NCBI GenBank assembly: GCA_015654715.1
Contig: JAATGK010000042.1
Span: 1 to 6,178 of the forward strand
DNA length: 6,178 nucleotides
Origin: Alphaproteobacteria bacterium
GTDB lineage: Bacteria > Pseudomonadota > Alphaproteobacteria > Micropepsales > Micropepsaceae
Direction: 5' to 3'
Part shown: positions 1 to 4,042 of the stretch, piece after piece
How positions within the stretch are numbered: the first letter of the stretch is position 1
Layout: the number at the start of each line of letters is the position of its first letter
The notes under the pieces: generated by a model
The model's database searches: none
What the model was told of the DNA's origin: nothing
Seen by the model: the letters and a program-made list of their open reading frames with translations, nothing else
Translations under genes and position numbers: made by a program

Positions 1-45
1 CAGCATGTAAACCCAGCAGTCCAACCGCTGCCCCCCGGCACTCAT
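1..45 (-). CDS. N-terminal fragment of a probable GIY-YIG family protein (cut by window edge)
   Basis: Reading the minus strand from an ATG at 45-43 gives MSAGGQRLDCWVYML and then leaves the window still open. The segment WVYML matches the first beta strand of GIY-YIG domain proteins (UPF0213/YhbQ-like), which typically begin with a short tail followed by W-V/T-Y-M/I/L-L and then D-G-S-x-Y-x-G. Only 15 residues are visible and the defining GIY and YIG motifs lie outside, so the family call is inference. The ATG lies inside the end of the palindromic repeat at 41-83 (GGATGAG on the minus strand), and AAGG directly abuts it, too close for a normal ribosome binding site. A GTG five codons upstream or the TTG at codon 8 are alternative starts. 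An in-frame TAG lies in the repeat, so the gene cannot begin much further upstream. Confidence 0.45.
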   Translation of the reverse strand, partial: MSAGGQRLDCWVYML

Positions 46-83
46 CCTTCGAGACACTCGCTACGCTCGTTCCTCAGGATGAG
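41..83. repeat. Intergenic palindromic repeat, copy A
   Basis: The 43-base element begins CTCATCCTTCGAGAC and ends TCCTCAGGATGAG. The outer 8 bases at each end (41-48 and 76-83) are perfect reverse complements, so the transcript can form a hairpin. The arms match the dispersed CTCATCCT...AGGATGAG palindromes found between genes in many Rhizobiales and related alphaproteobacteria. It has the opposite orientation to copy B, with a different 15-base centre. Its left end supplies the putative start codon of the partial gene at 1-45. Confidence 0.8.
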
Positions 84-109
84 GAATTCGAGACGCCCCT
101 TCCCTATTC

Positions 110-152
110 CTCATCCTGAGGAGGCCGCGCAGCTGCCGTCTCGAAGGATGAG
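110..152. repeat. Intergenic palindromic repeat, copy B (inverted relative to copy A)
   Basis: The element begins CTCATCCTGAGGA and ends GTCTCGAAGGATGAG. Bases 110-117 and 145-152 are perfect reverse complements. Reverse-complemented, it matches copy A over both arms, while the middle differs. The two copies are 26 bp apart, in inverted orientation. Copy B lies four bases beyond the stop codon of the minus-strand GNAT gene, so its transcript hairpin could help terminate or stabilise that mRNA. No T-run follows it, so the terminator role is only a possibility. Confidence 0.8.
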
Positions 153-156
153 AAGC

Positions 157-636
157 CTATTTCGACTCCGCCAACTTCGCCAGCGCATCGCCTTGGACGC
201 GGAAGACGGTCCAGCCTTCCACTTCGCGGGCGCCGAGGGTTTCGTAGAATTCGATGGCGAGACTGTTCCAGTCGAGCACCATCCATTCGAGCCGGCCGCA
301 GCCTTCGCGCACGGCGCGCGCCGCCTGGTTCACCAGAAGCGCCTTGCCGATGCTTTTGTTGCGGTACTCCGGCTTGACGAACAGATCTTCGATGTAAAGC
401 CCGTGCCGCGCCAGAAAGGTGGAATAGTTGTAGAACCACACCGTGAAGCCCGCCGGCTGGCCGTCCCATTCGGCGATGTCGCAGAACAGACGCGGATGCG
501 GGCTGAACAGCGCGGTATGAACCGACTCCTCGGTCGCCACGACGCGGTCGAGCAGGTGCTCGTACTCCGCCAGGGCGCGGATGAAAGAGAGCACAAGGGC
601 TTCGTCGCCGGGAATTGCGGGGCGGATGACAAGCAT
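157..636 (-). CDS. GNAT family N-acetyltransferase (SSAT/diamine acetyltransferase-like)
   Basis: The 159-residue protein is a complete single-domain GNAT fold enzyme, which transfers acetyl from acetyl-CoA to an amine. It opens with the typical beta-1 segment MLVIRPAIPGDE. Motif A is LYIEDLFVKPEYRNKSIGKAL (about 80-100), closely resembling the spermidine/spermine acetyltransferase (SAT1/SAT2) branch, where LEDLFV and YRGxGIG are characteristic. Motif B is WNSLAIEFYETLGA (123-136), and Y131 sits where the family's general-acid tyrosine lies. The first glycine of the R-x-x-G-x-G/A loop is Ser95. The substrate cannot be read from sequence; a polyamine, thialysine or other small amine is plausible. 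The start is set by AAAGGA (643-648) six bases upstream of ATG. It lies 104 bp downstream of thyA on the same strand and may share its transcript. Confidence 0.9.
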   Translation of the reverse strand: MLVIRPAIPGDEALVLSFIRALAEYEHLLDRVVATEESVHTALFSPHPRLFCDIAEWDGQPAGFTVWFYNYSTFLARHGLYIEDLFVKPEYRNKSIGKALLVNQAARAVREGCGRLEWMVLDWNSLAIEFYETLGAREVEGWTVFRVQGDALAKLAESK

Positions 637-670
637 GGGAATTCCTTTCCGGCAACCATCATAAGTTGAC

Positions 671-703
671 GTTTTGGACCCGGCAAGAAAGCCGGCCTAA
701 AAC
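671..703. terminator. Hairpin between thyA and the GNAT gene, possible terminator
   Basis: GTTTTGG (671-677) can pair with CCTAAAAC (696-703) around one bulged base, and CCGGC (680-684) pairs with GCCGG (691-695) across a six-base AAGAAA loop. On the minus strand it lies just downstream of the thyA stop and before the GNAT ribosome binding site. No clean T-run follows on either strand, so a partial terminator, an attenuator or an mRNA-stabilising hairpin are equally possible. Confidence 0.35.
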
Positions 704-740
704 CGTGAGGCGGAACGCCGCTCCCACGCGCAATATTTGA

Positions 741-1535
741 TTACACCGCCACCGCCGCCTTGATGTGCGGATGGGCCTGATAATTCTCGAGTGTGAAGTC
801 TTCGAAGGCGAAGCGGAAGATGTCGTCGACCGCCGGATTGAGGCGCATCGTCGGCAGCGGATAGGGCTCGCGGCTGAGCTGCAACTTCGCCTGTTCGATA
901 TGATTTAAATAGAGATGCGCGTCGCCGAAGGAATGCACGAATTCGCCCGGCTTCAGGCCCGTCACCTGCGCCATCATCAGCGTCAGTAACGCATAAGACG
1001 CGATATTGAACGGCACGCCGAGGAAGATGTCGGCCGAACGCTGATACATCTGGCAGGAGAGCTTGCCGTCCGCGACATAGAACTGGAACAGGCAATGGCA
1101 TGGCGGCAGCGCCTGACGCGGAAGATCGGCCGGATTCCAGGCGGTGACGATCAGCCGGCGCGAATCCGGGTTGGTCTTGATGTCGTTCACCACGGTCGCA
1201 ATCTGGTCGAGGGTGCCGGCATGGTCGCGCGGCCAAGCGCGCCATTGATGGCCATAGACCGGCCCGAGTTCGCCGTTCTTGTCGGCCCATTCGTCCCAGA
1301 TGGTGACGCCGTGCTCGTTAAGCCACTTCACATTGGTTTCGCCGCGCAGGAACCAGAGCAGCTCGTAAATGATCGATTTGAGGTGGAGCTTCTTGGTGGT
1401 GACCAGCGGAAAACCCTGCGACAGGTCGAACCGCATCTGGTGGCCGAACACGGACAGCGTGCCGGTGCCGGTGCGGTCGCCTTTTCGGGCACCGGTCGTG
1501 AGCACATGGTCGAGGAGATCAAGATACTGGCGCAT
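741..1535 (-). CDS. thyA: Thymidylate synthase
   Basis: This cytoplasmic enzyme converts dUMP to dTMP using 5,10-methylenetetrahydrofolate as both methyl donor and reductant, yielding dihydrofolate. The protein has 264 residues, the same length as E. coli ThyA, and the key positions fall at identical numbers: R21 in RTGTGT, R126-R127 in PDSRR, the nucleophile C146 in LPPCHC, R166 and D169 in [11 protein letters not shown]177 in PFNIASYAL, and H207/Y209 in GDAHLY. The C-terminus ends KAAVAV, matching the mobile C-terminal tail that closes the active site. It appears intact and functional. No Shine-Dalgarno stands out before the ATG (upstream CGACGTTCC). The start is fixed by alignment to the family (MRQYLDLL versus MKQYLELM). 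It begins 40 bp after brnA on the same strand, with no clear promoter of its own in that gap. No folA is visible in the window. Confidence 0.98.
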   Translation of the reverse strand: MRQYLDLLDHVLTTGARKGDRTGTGTLSVFGHQMRFDLSQGFPLVTTKKLHLKSIIYELLWFLRGETNVKWLNEHGVTIWDEWADKNGELGPVYGHQWRAWPRDHAGTLDQIATVVNDIKTNPDSRRLIVTAWNPADLPRQALPPCHCLFQFYVADGKLSCQMYQRSADIFLGVPFNIASYALLTLMMAQVTGLKPGEFVHSFGDAHLYLNHIEQAKLQLSREPYPLPTMRLNPAVDDIFRFAFEDFTLENYQAHPHIKAAVAV

Positions 1536-1575
1536 GGAACGTCGCTACACTGGGATTCGGGGATAAGTCCAGCGC

Positions 1576-1854
1576 CTAGCCAACCCGTGCTTTGCGCAAA
1601 ACGTTGTTGATTCGGCTTTGCCAGCCTGGTCCGGTGGCACGGAAACGATCCACCACATCCCGGTCGAGGCGCAGCGTGACCTGCTGCTTGGTGGGCGTCT
1701 TCTGCGGCCCGCGCTCGCCGCGCTTGCGGTTCAGGATGATCTTCGCGAGTTCGGGCGGCAGCACTTCGTCCATCGGGCGCATGGCGCGGATGTCTTCCGC
1801 GGCCAACTCGCGCACCTCGCCATCCTTATCGGTCAGCGGCTTTCTCTTTTTCAT
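1576..1854 (-). CDS. brnA: BrnA-family antitoxin
   Basis: The 92-residue protein is the antitoxin and autorepressor of a type II BrnT/BrnA module. The N-terminal half is charged and likely flexible, rich in K, R and E, and would wrap the toxin. The C-terminal segment (58-90) carries QVTLRLDRDVVDRFRATG followed by PGWQSRINNVLRKA, the hallmark ribbon-helix-helix of BrnA/DUF4415 proteins. In that fold VTLRLD is the DNA-contacting strand and GxGWQxRINxVL the second helix. Its start overlaps the end of brnT by 29 nt, the usual translational coupling with toxin first. GAGG lies nine bases upstream of the ATG. It ends shortly after the helix (KARVG), a little shorter than homologues with an extra C-terminal arm. 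As in the Brucella system, it probably represses its own promoter together with BrnT. Confidence 0.9.
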   Translation of the reverse strand: MKKRKPLTDKDGEVRELAAEDIRAMRPMDEVLPPELAKIILNRKRGERGPQKTPTKQQVTLRLDRDVVDRFRATGPGWQSRINNVLRKARVG

Positions 1855-2107
1855 ATCTGCGAACCTCGCGCGCGTTTGCCTTCCGAAAGCTGATCACCCG
1901 AATTCCGCCGGCGACCGGCGTGAAACAGACCACGTGTATTCTGGCGCCGATAAATCCCAACGCGATGAAGCGGGCTTCCGGATACGCGAAGCGATCATCT
2001 TGCGATAATACTGCCGTTTCCCAAGCAAAACCTTCCACCAGCGGGAACGGCAAGCCGCGCTCGCGGGCGTTCTTTTCGCTCTTGTCGGGATCGAATTCGA
2101 CCTTCAT
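1826..2107 (-). CDS. brnT: BrnT-family ribonuclease toxin
   Basis: The 93-residue protein belongs to the BrnT toxins, which have a RelE-like fold; the Brucella abortus member is a ribonuclease that inhibits translation. The N-terminus MKVEFDPDKSEKNARERG matches the family opening (F/W-D-P-x-K-x-x-x-N-x-x-x-H/R-G), and the C-terminal block IRVISFRKANAREVRRYE (69-86) matches the conserved R-x-I-S-x-R-K-A...E...Y signature. The length is normal and nothing looks broken, so the toxin is probably active unless point changes I cannot judge have disarmed it. The ATG has no Shine-Dalgarno. The sequence just before it is AT-rich and contains a promoter-like TACAAT only three bases from the ATG, so the message may be leaderless. 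It is first in the operon with brnA and divergent from ssrA. Confidence 0.9.
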   Translation of the reverse strand: MKVEFDPDKSEKNARERGLPFPLVEGFAWETAVLSQDDRFAYPEARFIALGFIGARIHVVCFTPVAGGIRVISFRKANAREVRRYEKEKAADR

Positions 2108-2140
2108 TTAATTGTAACTACAAAAAAATATTGAAGTCAA
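2108..2140 (-). promoter_or_regulatory. brnTA promoter with overlapping inverted-repeat operator
   Basis: On the minus strand TTGACT (2140-2135) is followed after 18 bases by TACAAT, a 5/6 match to the -10 consensus, ending three bases before the brnT ATG. A perfect inverted repeat TTGTA-N2-TACAA (2112-2123) overlaps this -10 box. Short inverted repeats of this kind are typical targets of ribbon-helix-helix repressors, so BrnA binding here would block RNA polymerase. The promoter and operator assignment is inference from spacing and symmetry. Confidence 0.5.
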
Positions 2141-2145
2141 GCCCT

Positions 2146-2173
2146 TTGCGTTGCGGCTCGACAACCCTATATT
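2146..2173 (+). promoter_or_regulatory. Candidate ssrA promoter
   Basis: TTGCGT (2146-2151) and TATATT (2168-2173) are separated by 16 bases and would place the transcription start near 2180-2181, at the expected 5' end of the tmRNA precursor. It lies back-to-back with the brnT promoter; the two -35 boxes are only five bases apart. The -35 element is a modest match. Confidence 0.45.
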
Positions 2174-2180
2174 ACATCTG

Positions 2181-2262
2181 TTTGGGTTCGCCCGGACTAC
2201 GGCGATAAACGACTTCGTAATAAGCGGACTGGACCCGGGGGCGGTACCCGGCGCCTCCACCA
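2181..2262 (+). ncRNA. ssrA: tmRNA acceptor piece
   Basis: This piece carries the aminoacylated 3' end. A GGG-TTCG-CCC hairpin (2184-2193) lies near its start. The segment 2208-2218 pairs with the coding piece. The T arm has stem CCGGG (2235-2239) with CCCGG (2247-2251). Its seven-base loop reads GGCGGTA rather than the usual TTCGANN. The 3' acceptor strand CGCCTCC and encoded ACCA end at 2262. The exact 5' end is inferred from the candidate promoter. Confidence 0.85.
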
Positions 2263-2321
2263 ATCTCTCCCGAAGGGGGAGATTGCCCGGCATAGCCCAA
2301 AAGGCGACGACGGGCTGATGA
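2263..2321 (+). other. Intervening segment removed between the two tmRNA pieces
   Basis: These 59 nt join the CCA end to the 5' end of the coding piece and should be cut out during maturation, as in Caulobacter. A 10-bp hairpin with a GAA loop (2262-2271 with 2275-2284, one G-U pair) begins on the last base of CCA. A second possible stem pairs GCCCG (2285-2289) with CGGGC (2311-2315), or alternatively AGCCC (2294-2298) with GGGCT (2312-2316). The hairpins probably present both ends to processing nucleases. Confidence 0.75.
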
Positions 2322-2495
2322 GGGGGCGAAATAGGATCGACAGACGTGTAAAGGTTGTTCTTTCGCTCGGTATGGTATCCGCCGTCATCGGGCTATCTGT
2401 ATAGGTGCCAACGATAATGAAATGGCCCTCGCTGCCTAACTTCTAGTTAGTCAAGCGCGGCTCGGGGGGTGCCGGGCAACAGAAACCCCCCACTT
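2322..2495 (+). ncRNA. ssrA: tmRNA coding piece
   Basis: Starting with the 5' acceptor strand at 2322, this piece contains the conserved D-domain-like GGATCGACA (2334-2342), the 5' side of the interpiece helix (2344-2359), the tag frame, and the terminal structures. A hairpin CTAACT/AGTTAG (2436-2441 with 2445-2450) spans the stop codon. The pseudoknot has stem 1 between 2455-2461 and 2471-2477 (one G-G mismatch), and stem 2 between six G (2464-2469) and six C (2486-2491), in crossing order. The 3' end just after 2491 is an estimate. The length of about 170-175 nt is somewhat short for a coding piece. Confidence 0.85.
2407..2439 (+). CDS. ssrA: tmRNA proteolysis tag reading frame (ANDNEMALAA)
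   Basis: The frame runs GCC AAC GAT AAT GAA ATG GCC CTC GCT GCC TAA, ten codons and a stop. With the alanine carried by tmRNA, the appended tag would be AANDNEMALAA. The resume codon GCC is preceded by TAGGT, in the place of TAGTC before the E. coli resume codon. ANDN at the start is the alphaproteobacterial form of the adaptor-binding segment, and LAA at the end is the classic ClpX degron. The tag is shorter than that of Caulobacter (ANDNFAEEFAVAA after the first alanine) and resembles the E. coli length (ANDENYALAA). It has no start codon of its own and is translated only by tmRNA switching. Confidence 0.93.
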   Translation, partial: ANDNEMALAA

Positions 2496-2739
2496 TAATC
2501 TGAGAAACCTGGATCAAGACCAACATGGCCCCACCGGCAACGGCCATGCCGAAGGCTTTGAGTAGTTTCCGAGCCTGCTGTCGCTGATGTCGTGCGCGCT
2601 ATAGTCCGGGGCGATCAATTCTTCGTCGGCCATGGACGCGGCCGGCGCCAACGCTCCCAATTTTCATAAATCACGCCGTTCGTCTCGGACACACTATCGC
2701 AAGGTCATCGCGGGGGACCTTGCGGCAAAGGATACGGCC
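2496..2739. other. Region between ssrA and the porin gene
   Basis: No convincing gene is seen. CATGGCC (2524-2530) and GGCCATG (2542-2548) form a 7-bp hairpin with an 11-base loop, which might end the ssrA transcript but has no T-run. TATAGT (2600-2605) could be a -10 box for the porin, but no good -35 box stands 16-18 bases upstream. A small minus-strand reading frame (2514-2633) is discussed as a finding. Confidence 0.5.
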
Positions 2740-4014
2740 ATGGCTTCCCGCACCCTGATTTTCGCGGCATTGGCCACAGCGGTCCTGCTGCAAGCCACTG
2801 CGGCCAAAGACACGGAAGCCTGGGCCAAAGCCACACCGAGTGCCGGCATCACCGGCGATTGGGGCGGGCTGCGGACGCAGCTTTTCGATTCCGGAATCGA
2901 TTTGCAGGCCGGCTATTCCTGGGAAGGCGCCACCAACCTCGACGGCGGCAAGAAGCGGGCGGCCGCGGGCGCCGGCCAGTTGGCGCTGGGCACCAGCCTC
3001 GATCTGAAACAATTGCTGGCGTGGCCGGGCGCCGATTTCCAGATCACTTTGACCAAGCGTCACGGCGCCGATCTTGGCGCCGCAGCAAAGCTCGGGGCAT
3101 TGCAGCAGGTGCAAGAAGTCTATGGCCGCGGCGATATCTGGCGGCTGACCGATTTTTGGCTCGATCAGGGCTTTCTCCACGGCATCGTCAACCTCAAACT
3201 CGGCCGGGTGACGGTGGGAGAAGACTTCGCCAGCTTCGCCTGCGATTTCCAGAACCTCACCTTTTGCGGCTCGATGCCGGGAAACCTGGTGGGCGATTAC
3301 TGGTACAATTGGCCGGTCAGCCAATGGGGCACGGTCCTTCGCGTCCGGATGGGAACGGATGGCTATGCCCAAATGGGTTTGTATCAAAACAACTCGTCGA
3401 ATCTCGCCAAAGGGTTCTCCTTCGATTTCTCCGGCGGCAATGGCGTCCTCTTGACCGGTGGCGGCGCCTGGACGCCGCATTGGAACGAGCTTCCCGGCAG
3501 CTACAAGCTGGGCTTCTGGTATGATTCCGCCTCAACACGCGACATTTTAGAAAATAATGGGGAGTCGCTTCGACACAGTGAGGCTTTTCTGGCCGACACC
3601 GGCCGCTACGGCCTCTATGTCAACCTGCAGCAGCAGGTCACGGGCGATGAGAAAAGCGGACAAGGGCTCAGCCTGTTTCTCAACTTCATCGACGCCGACA
3701 AGCTGACCTCGGACTTCGACAAACAGTTCTCGACCGGCGTGATGTATACCGGCCTCTTCCCGGCGCGGCCGAAGGACGTTCTCGCCTTCGCCTTCGGCAT
3801 CAACCATCTCAAGAGCCACACGGTTCTTTCCGGCGATCCGACCCAGTTGCTCAGCCCGGGGGCGCACGACGAATATGTCGTGGAACTGGACTATCAGGTC
3901 GAAGTGATGGCGCATCTGACGCTGCGGCCTAATCTGCAGCGGATCTTCGATGTCGGCGGCTTCTCGGGCGCCGACGCGACCATCATCGGGCTTAAGGCCG
4001 TCACCGCACTTTGA
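2740..4014 (+). CDS. OprB-family carbohydrate-selective outer-membrane porin
   Basis: The 424-residue protein is an OprB-type porin, a beta barrel that lets small sugars and similar solutes cross the outer membrane. The start at 2740 is chosen because AAGGA (2728-2732) lies seven bases upstream and the first 22 residues form a clear signal peptide (MASR, then the hydrophobic LIFAALATAVLLQATAA). An upstream in-frame ATG at 2632 would add a charged 36-residue stretch that ruins the signal. The mature protein opens with the family motif TGDWGGLRTQLFDSGIDL (38-55), followed by AGYSWEGATNLDGG. The loop FACDFQNLTFCG carries the paired cysteines C168 and C176 seen in OprB proteins. The C-terminal part has PNLQRIFDVGG, a variant of the usual PNLQYIxxPGG. 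The last residue is Leu, not the aromatic typical of barrel proteins. Length is normal. The solute is unknown. Confidence 0.88.
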   Translation: MASRTLIFAALATAVLLQATAAKDTEAWAKATPSAGITGDWGGLRTQLFDSGIDLQAGYSWEGATNLDGGKKRAAAGAGQLALGTSLDLKQLLAWPGADFQITLTKRHGADLGAAAKLGALQQVQEVYGRGDIWRLTDFWLDQGFLHGIVNLKLGRVTVGEDFASFACDFQNLTFCGSMPGNLVGDYWYNWPVSQWGTVLRVRMGTDGYAQMGLYQNNSSNLAKGFSFDFSGGNGVLLTGGGAWTPHWNELPGSYKLGFWYDSASTRDILENNGESLRHSEAFLADTGRYGLYVNLQQQVTGDEKSGQGLSLFLNFIDADKLTSDFDKQFSTGVMYTGLFPARPKDVLAFAFGINHLKSHTVLSGDPTQLLSPGAHDEYVVELDYQVEVMAHLTLRPNLQRIFDVGGFSGADATIIGLKAVTAL

Positions 4015-4042
4015 ACCACCAGCCGGGGCGAATCTAAACGCG

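Larger units (their letters stand above)
2181..2495 (+). ncRNA. ssrA: Transfer-messenger RNA, circularly permuted two-piece form
   Basis: tmRNA rescues stalled ribosomes. Charged with alanine, it enters the A site with SmpB, then provides a short frame that tags the nascent protein for proteolysis. The gene has the alphaproteobacterial permuted order: the 3' acceptor end comes first, then a spacer to be removed, then the 5' end with the tag frame. The acceptor stem pairs GGGGGCG (2322-2328) with CGCCTCC (2252-2258) over all seven positions, including the G3-U70 wobble that specifies alanine. ACCA is encoded at 2259-2262. The coding piece opens GGGGGCGAAATAGGATCGAC, like other tmRNA 5' ends. 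An interpiece helix forms between 2344-2359 and 2208-2218, with two bulges. After the stop codon come a 6-bp hairpin and an H-type pseudoknot. The 5' and 3' limits are estimates (about 10 nt). The downstream boundary is the less certain one, as no obvious terminator follows. Confidence 0.93.

Noticed and set aside
79..669. Plus-strand frame over the GNAT gene
   Set aside because: It begins inside the palindromic repeat and runs antisense to a complete acetyltransferase that has a good ribosome binding site.
2240..2300. ssrA 3' end as an integration site for a genomic island
   Set aside because: ssrA is a frequent island target, but no integrase gene and no direct repeat of the CCA-proximal sequence is seen in the window.
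2108..2388. Two small minus-strand reading frames (2108-2293 and 2197-2388) across the start of ssrA
   Set aside because: They run antisense through the acceptor piece, the intervening segment and the start of the coding piece; LVEAPGTAPGS-type peptides are a known artefact of translating the complement of a tRNA-like 3' end.
2464..2491. GGGGGG...CCCCCC hairpin as a rho-independent terminator
   Set aside because: No T-run follows, and the strands interleave with 2455-2461/2471-2477 as an H-type pseudoknot, as expected at the 3' part of a tmRNA coding piece.
2632..2739. Upstream ATG for the porin at 2632
   Set aside because: It adds 36 charged residues before the signal peptide and lacks a ribosome binding site; the ATG at 2740 has AAGGA seven bases upstream.
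2671..3480. Long minus-strand open frame (269 codons) inside the porin gene
   Set aside because: It is antisense to a well-supported porin with signal peptide and family motifs, and the translation is low-complexity with no recognisable domain; long shadows are expected at this GC content.
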